From Cylicocyclus nassatus (taxonomy: Eukaryota > Nematoda > Chromadorea > Rhabditida > Strongylidae): a DNA stretch of 64,000 bases. Positions 12,820-24,448 of this stretch are shown here, one piece after another (the stretch's first letter is position 1; the number at the start of each line of letters is the position of its first letter). Location: the NCBI GenBank assembly GCA_958299035.1, contig CATQJL010000112.1:1844123-1908122 (forward strand). The letters are read 5' to 3'. Under the pieces are notes generated by a model, which was not told the DNA's origin, did not search any database, and saw only the letters and a program-made list of their open reading frames with translations. The position numbers and the translations under genes are program-made.

Positions 12820-13599
12820 GTACAGACTTACATATAGACAAGCAAGCACTGATTTTTGTAACATTTGATTCAACTGGCTTGTCTTAAGCAGGGAGGGGCT
12901 TTGTGGTTTAATTAAGGTCGCTCGCGCCCGCGACGCACCTACGTCTCTCTCGCGCGAGTGCTCTCTGATCATTACCTGACCTTAAAGGCAGTGGCTCGAC
13001 AACTCTCGAATTGAGGTTTTTTCCGCTTATTTTGGACTAGCGACCCTACGGGTCGCTAGCAAGTGGGTCGGGGCAGATACATATAAGGGCTTAGGTCTGA
13101 CTAAAAATATTTCTAAATAAGTTTCCTGTTCCTTTCCTGAGAACATTTTTGCGAAGAGCATTCCACAAAAGGAGAACTGCTCGAAAAAGCGATAATCTCC
13201 ACAAATCATTCAGCATTTCTCGAATTATTTCTATCTCGTTTACACGCTTTTCATGCAAATTTCCCTCCTCACAGAGACTTTCAGATAAACCCCCCCCCCC
13301 CCACTTTCTTCAGTTCTTCTCAGCAAGTTCCATAAAAGATCGTTGAGTAAGTAGCAGAACATATGTTTTGGAAGTAGAAATACACCATAATAATTATGTG
13401 TATTACAAAAAACACTTTTCTCTCAGAATCAGTTCCGACAGCAACGAAATCAATCGTCTAAGAACTTTGTCAAAGAATCCTTCAATTTTTTCGCCAAAGG
13501 AATATGAAGCTTTACTACATAAGTAGATCCCTCCCCGAAAAGCACACTACTGAGCCACCTAAAGACTGTCAATCATAAGAACTGCATAAACGTACAAAA

Positions 13600-14520
13600 A
13601 ATTTCTTTCCCTGTCCGATCAAATTGCCCCACGGGCCAATTACAAACCAATTATCTATTTGAAAGAAAGTTCATGCCCTATGTGCCGCTTGAAGACCGGT
13701 AAGAAATTACAAGAACTGCCATAACATACAAAAATCTGTTCCCCTGCCCGATCGGGTTGCCCTACGTGCCGCTTACAGACCGACAGTAACTATTCAAAAT
13801 GAAAGTTTATTCCCTACGTGCCGCTTGAAGACCGTTCAGGAATTATAAGAACTGCCCCAAACGTACAAAAATCTGTTTCCCTGCCCGATCGGGTTGCCCT
13901 ACGTGCCGCTTACAGACCGAGAGTAACTCAAAATGAAAGTTTATTCCCTACGTGCCGCTTGAAGACCGGTAAAAAATTACAAGAACTGCCATAACATAAA
14001 AATTCTGTTTCCCTGCTCGATCGGGTTGCCCTACGCGCCGCTTACAGACCGAGAGTAACTATTCAGAAAGAAAGTTTATGCCCTACGTGCCGCTTGAAGA
14101 CCGTTTAAGAATTACAAGAACTGCCCCAAACATAAGAAATCTGAAAAAAAACCCGCTTACAGACCGATAGTCAAAAAGAAAGTTTATGCCCTACGTGCCG
14201 CTTGAAGATCGTTTAGGAATTATAGAACTGCCCCAAACATACAAAAATGTGTTTCCCTGCCATCGGGTTGCCCTACGTGCCGCTTACAGACCGACAGTAA
14301 CTATTCAAAAAGAAAGTTCATGCCCTACGTGCCGCTTGAAGATCGTATATATAAAAAGCCAATTTTACGACTCTACAGAAAGAGAACAACGAAATCAAGT
14401 ATTTACAGCGTATTTTCAAACTGCCATCTTTGGACTTCCAATTCTGAGAACTGCCCCAAACGTACAAAAATCTGTTCCCTGCCTGATGGAATTGCCCTAC
14501 GTGCCGCTTACACACCGATA
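13600..14520. repeat. Tandem array, about 130-bp period
   Basis: The block TACGTGCCGCTT recurs about every 55-75 bases in two alternating forms, followed by ACAGACCG or GAAGACCG. The higher-order unit is about 130-135 bp, with AACTGCC..ACATACAAAAATCTGTTTCCCTGCC between. Copies differ by small indels. It lies wholly inside Helitron-like unit 1. Confidence 0.9.
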
Positions 14521-14605
14521 CCCACGAAAAAAAGCAAGGCTGTTGTTAGATAAACGCTTCTAAAAGTACCAGCGAGACTAAGTTATTCACGCACTCTTTT
14601 GTCTA

Positions 14606-14780
14606 TGATCGTCTCCACGATTCGTGTAGAGGTGTATTGCAGACTTTGCCTGATAATACAGGTAAACTTGCTAAACCTCCATGTCATAGCATTGTTTTTT
14701 GTACTCTCTCGCTATCAAAAACCGCCACGCTTTGAGTTGGCAAAACCCCGCCTCTACACGAATCGTGGAGCCGATGATAC
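14606..14780. mobile_element. Palindromic MITE present only in unit 1
   Basis: CTCCACGATTCGTGTAGAGG (14,613-14,632) is exactly inverted at 14,751-14,770. At the matching place in unit 2 (about 16,900-16,920) the flanking text runs on without it, so this is an insertion into unit 1 or, less simply, a clean loss from unit 2. Confidence 0.8.
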
Positions 14781-15225
14781 ACTCGGAAGCAAGATATTTT
14801 GAAGTGACTGTTGTTAGAGCATTTTTACGAAGATTTGAGAATATAGATGAATTTAGCTCAAGTCATGCTTTCACGCAATTTGGCATTATTTCAAAAGCAA
14901 CTAATAGGAGTAGAACATGTTTGAAAAACACATTCTGGGATAACAAGTTCGATTTTAAAAAGGTGGGACAAATAACACACCTGGACACTGGCGACACAGT
15001 CTCAAAATTATTGCGACACTCATTGACCCTTTTACGAAAATCTGCTTGGTCACTCGTTATGAAATTTGGCAGCGTTCCAAAACGCATGCCACTTGGCAGC
15101 AATCCAATTCTAAAGATCAGTGTATTTCATCATAATTTTTACGTCTGCGCCCTCCTCGTTTGCCATAATCCAACTATCAGAGGGTTAATGGGTAAACAAC
15201 GAATTCGTTATATATTACGTAGTGA

Positions 15226-17378
15226 CTAGCGACCCTACGGGTCGCTAGCAAGTGGGTCGGGGCAGATACATATAAGGGCTTAGGTTTGACTAAAAATATT
15301 TCTAAATAAGTTTCCTGTTCCTTTCCTGAGAACATTTTTGCGAAGAGCATTCTACAAAAGGAGAATTGCTCGAAGAAGCGATAATTTCCACAAATCATTC
15401 AGCATTTCTCGAATGATTTTTATCTCGTTTACACGCTTTTTATGCAAATTTCCCTCCTCTCAGAAACATTCAGATACCCCCCTCCCACTTTTCTACCCTT
15501 TCAAAGAGAATTTGCTCTTTCAGTTCTTCTCAGCAAGTTCCATAAAAGATCGTCAAGTAAGTAGCAGAACATATGTTTTGAAAGTAGAAATACACCATAA
15601 AAATTATGTGTATTACAAAAAACACTTTTCTCTCAGAATCAGTTCCGACAGCAACGAAATCAGTAGTCTAAGAACTTTGTCAAAGAATCTTTCAATTTTT
15701 TCGCCAAAGGAATATGAAGCTTTATTACTACGAAAGGGAGCCACCCAGAGACCGTCAATCATAAGAACTGCACAAACGTGTAAAAGCTTCTTTCCCTTTC
15801 CGATCAAATTGCCCTACGTGCCGTTTACAAACCAATTATCTATCTGGAAGAAAGTTCATGCCCTACGTGCCGCTTGAAGACCGGTAAAAAAATACAAGAA
15901 CTGCTATAACATACAAAAATCGGTTTCCCTGCCCGATTGGGTTGCCCTACGTGCCGCTTACAGACCGATAGCAACTATTCAAAAAGAAAGTTCATGCCCT
16001 ACGTGCCGCTTACAGACCGAGAGTAATTATTCAGAAAGAAAGTTCATGCCCTACGTGCCGCTTGAAGACCGGTAAGAAATTACAAGAACTGCCATAACAT
16101 AAAAAATCTGTTTCTCTTCCCGATTGGGTTGCCCTACGTGCCGCCTACAGACCGATAGCAATTATTCAAAAAGAAAGTTCATGCCCTACGTGCCGCTTGA
16201 AGACCGTTAAAAAATTACAAGAACTGCTATAACATACAAAAATCTGTTTCCCTGCCCGATCGGGTTGCCCTACGTGCCGCTTACAGACCGAGAGTAATTA
16301 TTCAGAAAGAAAGTTCATGCCCTACGTGCCGCTTGAAGACCGTTAAAAAATTACAAGAACTGCTATAACATACAAAAATTTGTTTCCCTGCCCGATCGGG
16401 TTGCCCTATGTGCCGCTTACAGAACGATGGTAACTATTTAAAAGAAAGTTTATTCCCTACGTGCCGTTTGAAGACCGGTAAGAAATTACAAGCTGCCATA
16501 ACATAAAAAATCTGTTTCCCTGCCCGATCGGGTTGCCCTACGTGCCGCTTACAGACCGAGAGTAATTATTCAGAAAGAAAGTTTTTGCCCTATGTGCCGC
16601 TTGAAGACCGTTTAAGAATTACAAGAACTGCCCCAAACATGCGAAAATCTGAAAAAAAAATTCCGCTTACACACCGATAGTCAAAAAGAAAGTTACAAGA
16701 ACTGCCCCAAACATAAGAGAATCTGAAGAAAAAATTCCGCTTACACACCGATAGTCAAAAAGAAAGTTTATGCCCTACGTGCCGCTTACACACCGATACC
16801 CAGTTGAAAGCACCAGCGGGACCCAGTTACACAAGCAAAAGCAAGGCTATTGTTAGATAAACGCTTCTAAAAGTAAAAGCGAGACTAAGTTACTCACGCC
16901 TCTCTTGTCTACAGCGGAAGCAAGATAATCCTAAAGTGACTGTTGTTAGAGCATTTTTACGAAGATTTGAGAATATGGATGAATTTAGCTCAAGTCACGC
17001 TTTCACGCAATTTGGCATTATTTCAAAAGCAACTAATAGGAGTAGAACATGTTTGAAAGACACATTCTGGGATAAAAAGTTCGATTTTAAAAAGCTGGTA
17101 CAAATAACACACCCGGACACTGGCGACACAGTCTCAAAATCACTGCGACACTCATGATTGCCTTTCGAAATACGTGTGACCCTTTTACGAAAATATGCTT
17201 GGTCACTCGTTTTGAAATTTGGCAGCGTTCCAAAACGCATGCCACTTGGCAGCAATCCAAATCCAAAGATCAGTGTATTTCATCATAATTTTTACGTCTG
17301 CGCCCTCCTCATTTGCCATGAACCAATAATCCGGCGGAATGATGAGTCAGCACGAATTCGTTATATATTACGTAGTGA
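15226..17378 (-). mobile_element. Non-autonomous Helitron-like element, unit 2 of the dimer
   Basis: This is a second copy in the same orientation, about 90% similar by eye. It starts on the minus strand at 17,378 (A|TCACTACG) and ends with the same hairpin and CTAG at 15,226-15,248. CTAG is joined directly to the TC of unit 1, with no spacer. It has its own array at 15,790-16,800 and lacks the palindromic insertion seen in unit 1. Confidence 0.7.
15790..16800. repeat. Tandem array, about 130-bp period (second copy)
   Basis: It has the same two half-units as the array at 13,600-14,520, TACGTGCCGCTT followed by ACAGACCG or GAAGACCG, and a similar copy number. It lies inside unit 2. The copies are not in register one-for-one with those of the first array, as expected if each array expands and contracts separately. 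Confidence 0.9.
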
Positions 17379-17916
17379 TTTGGACGAGCGTACGGCTCCC
17401 CGACATGGTTAGAAACGTAGAGTCGTTGCGAAACCCTCATGTTTATAGCATTGCCGCAAGCCGCCTCTGACGGTGGGAGGGAGACCGCGAGCTCGTCCGA
17501 GCGCATGTAGGAATGGCTTGCGCGCACGGGTTTAGGAGCAGTTTTCTAGGCAGGGGCAGGATGTAATGCGCTCGGACCTGCTCTGTTCTGATGTTTGGGA
17601 TGCAGACAACCTTTCATATCAAAATTTCGAGATGTTTGGTTTTGCCGAGCCACTGCCTTGCCAGTTGATTCAAATGGTAAGGGTGTCCCAAAAAAAAAAT
17701 CCATGCGCCAACTTCTGTATGCATCGAAGCAGCACAAATCCCGTTCACTTTTTTACTGAGTGAGTGTCAAAGGTGGGAATTTGATGCACGTTGTCAGGAT
17801 ACAGGACAAAGGCTGTAGAATAAAACTGGGGCAACGGTGTACTTGGAGCATGGACCTTTGAACAACATCAACATCTGAGAAGCTCCAACTCGTCGAGACA
17901 TTACCTTACAGCTTTG

Positions 17917-19000
17917 TAGGGCCTCGGGCATAGTTCACGCAATTTCGTGCTTCCCGAATCTCCTGATAAGACAGCTGTTACGAGTCCATTCCATATCAAT
18001 CACTTTGCATTGGGTTGTAGTATTAGGGTGATCGGGAAGTAATAGGACACTTCCATTTATTACAATTTTGATGAATTTTTTTCTGATGAACGATAAACAA
18101 CCAGCAGTAAAGATACATTTGTATAAAGTGGTCTTCGCATGTTATCCTGGCAGCAACTTGCAGCTAGTATCCTACAATCCTTCGCGCCGCGCTTCAAGAC
18201 AGTTCGACAGACTTTCTTGGAGGCCATCCGAATTTTTCCGAATATGACATACCATTCGAAATTTCCAGTCTTTCTAATGATCGCTTGAATCTGCAGAAAT
18301 TCTTCATTTTGTATCAAAAAGGCATTATCGGTGAAGTGCATAATTTTGCGCAGATTTTGAGACTAGAAAACTTGTTTGGCCCACAACTTTCTGAAGTTTC
18401 CTCGAGGTAATTGCGTACGTATGGATAGAGCGAAAAAGCTCTACCAGATGTAATTAGCCAAAGGTGAGCCCATTCCATCACCTCGATGAGAGAATAAATA
18501 ATATGACACCTAATATTCAATGCTATATCTTCTGTTGCAAGCTTTGGGATCATCAGGCTACTGTGAATTCGGTGACAATCCCCTAACACATTGCAGCACA
18601 TATATTTTTGACAGCCTCCTTGTTTTACTGCAGCGTTGCTGCTTCAAGTTCGAAATTACTTGAAGTGACGAGCTTAGATTTTGAGCACTTGTAAACACGA
18701 CGCCATGCGACAGTGCCTGTCTGTAAACTCCGATCAGAAGATGTTAATGTGTACTAACATCTCCCAAAACTTGGACATGCAAGTGATTTTTCTGTTTGAG
18801 AAAACTACATTTATTCTTTAGGTGTCCCATTACTTCCCGATCACAATAACAGGTCACGATTAGTCGTGTCAGAAACTATCAAAATCGAAATGCAGGGGGA
18901 GTGAAATGCAGTGGATTCGTAACAATTGTCTTGATGGGAGAACTAAACGAAGATCCCCTAACGCACTGCAGAGATCGCGCAAAATATGCCTCAGGGCCTA
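17917..19000. mobile_element. Palindromic MITE, split by a later insertion
   Basis: The left part (17,917-18,020, starting TAGGGCCTCGGGCATAG) and right part (18,849-19,000, ending CAGGGCCTA) are inverted relatives. Together they match the uninterrupted element at 57,936-58,178, including the GTCACGATTAGTC block. The 824-bp mariner-like element lies in the middle. Confidence 0.7.
18023..18846. mobile_element. Mariner-like non-autonomous element, 824 bp
   Basis: The ends share GTGATCGGGAAGTAATAGGA and the near-identical inverted GTCCCATTACTTCCCGATCAC-type sequence. TA stands on both sides (18,021-18,022 and 18,847-18,848), and the left end starts TTAGG as in many mariners. I find no intact transposase motifs in either strand's frames, so it is probably a deletion derivative. 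Confidence 0.7.
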
Positions 19001-19276
19001 ACTTGCTCCATGATTAGTGAGCTCTTAGTACGTTTCATACTCTGAACTGCACTTGTAATGATCTGCATTTTGTCAGTCATTCAGGCACATGCGATAAAAT
19101 AGTTCAATCATGCAAAAGTAGCAAATGCAGCTTACAACAGTGGAGCCAAATGATTGCGTTCATATTGGACGATAATGATATAAGCGAAATGTAAACGAAA
19201 GAGATGCTTGTCTCAGAAAACAGTTCAACGAGATGTACCCCAGAATCAAAAGAGTCTCAATAGCCTATAATTAGTC

Positions 19277-22200
19277 TTACAAAGGATCAACTAGCGTGCC
19301 GTTCTTGCACTTTATGCAGTCTGAACCCATTACTCGCCTACACCATTCGTGCGCCAAGGACTGGCACTCTTCATTGCTGCAACGGCACCATTTCACTTTT
19401 TTACAAAAGACGGAGTCCACTTCTGGAGGCACAATGCTTCCGCAGATGTAGCAAGGCGCAGATTCGTCCTTGATCTTCGTTTCAACAGTCGCGTTCACAT
19501 CCTATAAATACATTTTGGAAAAGTTTCGTTAAAAGCCAAACTCAATCAAGATGGCGCAGATACTCGCGATGAAAAATTTTGGGAAAAGAAGACAAATCTA
19601 CCTCAGCGCCTTCCTCAGGCGGCATGCCTTCAACTTCATGTCCAAGATGTCCAAAATATGCAACACAGTCTAGGACACCACCCTCGTGCTCTATGACCTG
19701 AAGATGCGACCGATCAATGGAAAAATGTATTGCGTTACGTACATCAATAAAAGCCGGGCAATCGATTTTCTTCTTATTTTCTTTGTTTTCCTGGGACATA
19801 CTTGCCACTGTTTGGTCAAACTTGCAGCGATAAAAATGAAAAAGCTTCTCATTCCAAGGTTGCATTCCACTTTTGATCAATACAGTCTTGGTGTCCCTTT
19901 CCATCGAGGCTCGCCAGGGCTTAATAAGAAAAATAGGATAAAAGATATATCAATGCGCAACAGTTTCTCTGTCCTACGCAAGTTCTCAGAACTTTTCTTA
20001 AATAACCGACAGCACAACCAAATTTCTGCCGTTTGCTGAATTAAAAAATTTATTGCAAGCTCTATACTTGAATTTCGCGACATCTGCAAAAAAAAGCTAA
20101 AATGAATGTGTGATAGGACAAGATATATGTATTACTTCAAAAAGCAATCTCACTTCAAACTGATTCCAGCTGTTGAAAGAGGTCTGTACAAGTGAGAAGT
20201 CCGTCATGGCTGTAGTATGCACCCCAACACAATGCACTGACAGTAAATAGCGTGTTCTGAACGACCTCGCACACTTCGGACAAGTGACAGAAGCAAACAT
20301 TGGCTGTTGCAATTCAGGCAGCTTGCTGTGCGGGTGGTATGTCTGAGATACATTCTGTAGAGATATCTGTATGAATTCTTTGAGTGTACCTGCACATGAG
20401 TTTCCAGCACTGTTCGTGTGAAACACGAGAACTGACAAGATTTGCACTTATAGTATATGTCTTTGGCTTCTTTCGCTTCGTCATCTTCATTTGAATGTTC
20501 CTCTTCTGTCACTTCAACATTTATATTATGCGATTCCAATGTCTGTTGATCCATCGGCACTTCGTCGCATTCCTGACAAGGGTGATCGTCTTGCGATGTT
20601 GTCGGCGATTCGGCATCATCAAGTTCTCTAAAACAAAGCTCATACGCAAAAGGGTTTGCCAGCGAAAAGAAGATTTATTACGCTAAATCTTCGAGCGTCA
20701 AATAGTGAAGTCTCGATTTTTCGTCGTAGCTCTTCCTCATTTCCTTAACTATATCTGCATGTTCCATGCCTTCTAAACAGACACGATAATGCATTAAAGG
20801 AAAGAGCACCAAAGCAAAGCAGCCAACTTGCAATGAGCAATAGCAGCTTTTCCTTCTGCCCGATGGTAAGCAGTAGACTTTTTGCGTCTCTATCATGCCC
20901 CATGTGGTCTGTACATCCAATTGCTTCCACGGTACCGTCATTCCGCATGCGGCACTTAAAAGGTGGTTGTTGGAGAAATGCGGCGAATTGAGAGCTAGAA
21001 CATTGAAAAAACCGACGAAAATCATGACATCAAATTCAAGCACCTTTATGAATGCAGTACAACGCTTGGCAGTGCTGAGTGATATATTCTCCGGGCAAGA
21101 ACTGCAGCGATGGCATGCATACTCTGCAGCTTGTTCACTTTTGATGGGTAGCATCCGAAAGGAGGTGCAAGTCCGCTCTTCGATATCGGACTTCCATTCC
21201 TGGAATAACAGTTTTATTGTATAAAGGTCTGTACTTTTTGCTAAGTTTTCAACTCACTAAAAATTCATCGACGGTATCGAAAGATAAATCGAATACTTTG
21301 AAATCTTGTTTCGTTTCCGCTTTGTGTTGTTGAGCACAGTGATACAGGTATTCCTCGCAACTTTCCAACATGTTTTCACATCCATCGCTTGCACACACGA
21401 ATCCGACAGTAGCTGCGGTAGATGTCGAAGGCTCATCACTCGCATGCCTTTCTTGCAAATGAGAACTCAAAGCACGTTTCGTCCAAAACGATGAGGCACA
21501 GTGTTTGCATTTGAAAAGCGTCGGAAGATGAGCTGCAGATTCCATAGCTGAACTAGATCCCAAGCGTTTCAACAGGACATCCCGTTCCTCATCGGTATAG
21601 TTGTGAGCAAATACAACATGTTCTCCCAAGTGATCCTCTTTGAACATCGAACTGCACTCCGGACATTCAATGCGCTCGCCATGACTCGGTCCTAGTTTGA
21701 AGGAGACTGAATTACACATTCTGGAGTGCACTGGTATCAAACAACTAAACGTTTTCAAGTTTCTAAGCTTGTGCGCCTGACAAAGGAAGTGCTTCTGCTG
21801 ATATAGCCGTTCAGAATGAATGCTTGGGCTTCGGCCATATATTGCTGTTACTGCTGAGTGCACTCAGCAGTCGGTGGGAATACGCATTAAGGTGCCATCA
21901 TTCAACAGCTGTAGCAACGGTAACACAAACAGCGCCGGGAGCGGTAACGCAGTAAAGGTCCCAGTAGTAATAGGTAACACCGAGAATAGCAGTAACGATA
22001 ATCGGCTATGCACGGCCGAATCCATACTGTCAATGTCGATGACACACGAATATCCTCAATTCAAGACTAACGGGCGCGCTTGAGAGCAGATATGAAGGGT
22101 GCATTTCTGTCATCTGCAAGCACCGAAATATTGGCGCGTTGACCCTATGCTTGGCAATTTGCACCTTATCCCAAACGGCCACTTCTACTAGTTTTGATCG

Positions 22201-24107
22201 TGAAAGTGCAGCTTGCATTTTCAGAATTTGATGTACTTACTCGGTTATTTCTTTGAGTAAACCAACCAATTGTTGGTTGAATTACATGTGAAAAACAGAA
22301 TCACTTCAAGGAGACAATTTTCGTGGTGTCCAAAAGAAAAAATAAAGTGTTTTAAATATCTTGCGTTATAAAAGATATCAACAAAGCACGTACATGTAAT
22401 GCTTATCTCTAAATGACACCCTATATGGTTAGTTCTTACACCATCACCGTGCGTACTATATGGTACCAGTTGCACATAGAGTGTGTCTTCCAAAAAAAAC
22501 CAAAAACGTTGCAAAAATGCTTACGTTCTTGGCTTCTCAACTGGTCCAAACGCTCCAGGTACATGCGATCAGAAGTTATTCTACCAGCAGTGCCATGTCT
22601 TCTTCTCAAATGCCGTAATAATGTGTCAAATCCAAACGAACAGGTGCACATAGGACATTTCTGCCAATCCTTCCTCTCAACTGATGGCATGGCAGACTAA
22701 AAAAGACTGAGCTACCTTTCTCTAGATAACAAGAATGTAAAGTAGAATCAAAATAATATGTAAGACCAAAGTTAATTTTGCTTCTGGCGCAGCCTCGATT
22801 AACGCTATACCGAATGCACGAGTAAAAGACGCACCCGTTTCTTCTAAACTCGACTAGCTGAACACACTAAAAAATTCGCGACCAAAGACCTTCTACTGTG
22901 CTGTTAGTTAGATACTTGAAGAATTGTGTGGGAAAGCAAGGAATTCGTGAGGTGCAATGGTGCCGCCGGGTTGCTTACCTGAAAAAAGGAAAAGGTGCGT
23001 CTTATGCTCGTGAGATTAGAGTAATTCTGATAACGGGAATTTTGAATGTGCTATTCTTCACGCAGCAAAACAACGAGGAGTACGACTCGGGATTTTTGGA
23101 TGCAGTGCAAAAAAATGTTACAAAAACGCCACTAATACAAGTCAGATCAAACAACATTGGTTCACTTCTCCCGATTATCATTAAACATCTTCAAAATGAC
23201 TGAAATGTGCATGCACCAATGCAAAATAAGCTTTATCTCCATTGCAGGCAATGTTCAATTCCGCATAATGCAAATGAAAGGCAAGGCCGTGTGATTCAAT
23301 GCTATAAAATATGAATGGATTATACCACTTATTCTAGTGGCCACTTCTAGATGGAACTCTTCGGTTTTGTTCCCAGTTCACATTGAACTGCAAGATAAAA
23401 CGCGGTTTAAAGGGAAGAGGAATGCAAAGTCGCGCTCTACCGTCAAAGCCACGTCAATTTACAAAATGCTTCCAAATAGGCAACCTAAGTCGTAAAATTA
23501 GCTTGTACTGAGGAGATATTCACCAGCAAAAAGAAAGGTGTCAAATAAAACAAACATGCTCAAGCTGACAGTTAACAAACGCTAAAAAAGCGCACAGCCT
23601 GGAGTACAGACTGATTCCTTCCGTACTGATCCTCAGCAACTGGTGTTTACACTGATTTTAACAATCAGAAATGTATTCAAAAATATACGCAGTCACCTTG
23701 TGATTCGGATTTAGGACACGCCTAACGTCCTCCTCTAGCTCCATTCTTGCTTTGTGCTTTGTCTTTTTGTGAAAAGTCAGTGCATTGCGCGAAGCATATT
23801 TGTGAGGGCAATAAGGACAACCATATACAGTCGCTCCTGTTTCAGCCATTTTCTGCTCTCGCCTTGCTGTTTTTACTTCCTGGAGCATAGCCCGATCGTA
23901 CGAATGCACATCCCACAGATGTCGGTACAGATCTCTTCCTACTTTAGCTAGGCCGCACTCGGGACAACGCTCCTGAATTTAAAACTGCTAAATTCTGCAA
24001 TCCAAAAAGGAAAAACTTACCGATTTTTCAGAAAGCGACAACGTACACTTGTACTTCCTCTTAGGTAAAAAGTCACAGCTACAGTAATTAACTTCAGCAG
24101 AACCCAT
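19277..24107 (-). CDS. C2H2 zinc-finger protein with two transposase-type zinc modules, 775 aa
   Basis: Eleven phase-consistent exons: 24107-24021, 23972-23697, 22696-22525, 21706-21258, 21199-21044, 20954-20828, 20772-20682, 20627-20390, 20342-20154, 19919-19602 and 19501-19277. C2H2 fingers include CPECGLAKVGRDLYRHLWDVH, CPYCPHKYASRNALTFH, CPMCTCSFGFDTLLRH and CPKCARSFRTRYLLSVH. After the fingers come two copies of a module starting DEFLEW (exon 5) or QFEPW (exon 10). It has Cys..Cys, then CTAFIK/CPAFID, then a terminal HMGHD/HLGHE; copy 1 ends SRLHYLTLEDL. This resembles the WRKY-GCM1/FLYWCH-like zinc domains of Mutator-type transposases. The C-terminus is cysteine-rich (KWCRCSNEEC..CIKC). 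It probably binds DNA in the nucleus; the target is unknown. The gene diverges from DHDDS. The exon 3-4 junction is the least certain. Confidence 0.8.
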
Positions 24108-24448
24108 CACCAATGTGACTAATGAAAGAAACTACACAAATACTTACATTGATAAAGAATTAAAGGTGGCAATCTTCAAAGGTTCGCGCCTCGGGTCTCG
24201 CCGCGGTCTGCGATTACGGTGCCATAGTTGTTCGTCTCCTGGCAATTTGGTCTTTTGAAAAAGTGGATTTTGGAAACTACAACTTATTTTAGAAATATAT
24301 AGTATATGCGGGATGTGACCGTGGTGCAACTCTTCAGAGTTAGTCCACGTCATTAGTACCCATGCACTTCACGCCAGAAATTTGTTGCTAGGAAGTCTGA
24401 TTTTGTTGACAAGAAAGATCTTGCGCCATCAATGCTTTAGGTAATGAA
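24108..24448. promoter_or_regulatory. Shared upstream region of two divergent genes
   Basis: Only 341 bp separate the start codons of the minus-strand zinc-finger gene and plus-strand DHDDS, so both promoters must lie here or overlap the genes. No TATA-like box is convincing. A minus-strand open frame crosses the region but links to no exon. Confidence 0.5.
24439..24440 (+). other. Possible trans-splice acceptor before DHDDS
   Basis: The sequence AATGCTTTAG ends eight bases before the DHDDS start codon and has no upstream coding exon in frame. A 3' splice site this close to an ATG fits spliced-leader addition in nematodes. An unseen 5' UTR intron would look the same. Confidence 0.45.

Larger units (their letters stand above)
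13037..15225 (-). mobile_element. Non-autonomous Helitron-like element, unit 1 of a head-to-tail dimer
   Basis: On the minus strand the unit begins TCACTACGTAATATATAACG (15,225 downward). It ends in a 10-bp-stem hairpin whose last four bases are CTAG (13,037-13,059 on the plus strand). The base after CTAG is T. These are the 5'-TC and CTRR-3' signatures of Helitrons. It contains a tandem array (13,600-14,520) and a later insertion (about 14,606-14,780). No Rep/helicase coding is seen. The hairpin ends at the terminus itself rather than about 10 nt inside it, which is atypical. Confidence 0.7.

Noticed and set aside
14699..15229. 176-codon plus-strand frame within Helitron-like unit 1
   Set aside because: The same frame in unit 2 is cut by a stop at 17,157 and it shows no Rep or helicase motif, so it is a chance frame in conserved element DNA.
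13600..16800. Regular repeats considered as a CRISPR array
   Set aside because: The genome is eukaryotic, the spacers between repeats are themselves repeated, the period is about 130 bp with two half-units, and there are no cas genes.
18023..18846. Search for a transposase in the mariner-like element
   Set aside because: Neither strand shows the DD(34)D spacing or the WP.SPDLNP-type motif, so no coding feature is called.
20041..20083. Exon starting MSRNSSIELAI after a good acceptor TTTTTGCAG in the zinc-finger gene
   Set aside because: Splicing exon 9 directly to 19,919 keeps phase and gives the QFE-PWRASMER lead that matches the DEFL-EWKSDIEER lead of the first module. Including this piece would break that match.
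24144..24353. Minus-strand frame ending PLKIATFNSLSM, reminiscent of the start of LINE-type endonucleases
   Set aside because: The frame stops right after the motif and no endonuclease or reverse transcriptase continues in any frame. The similarity is too short to call.
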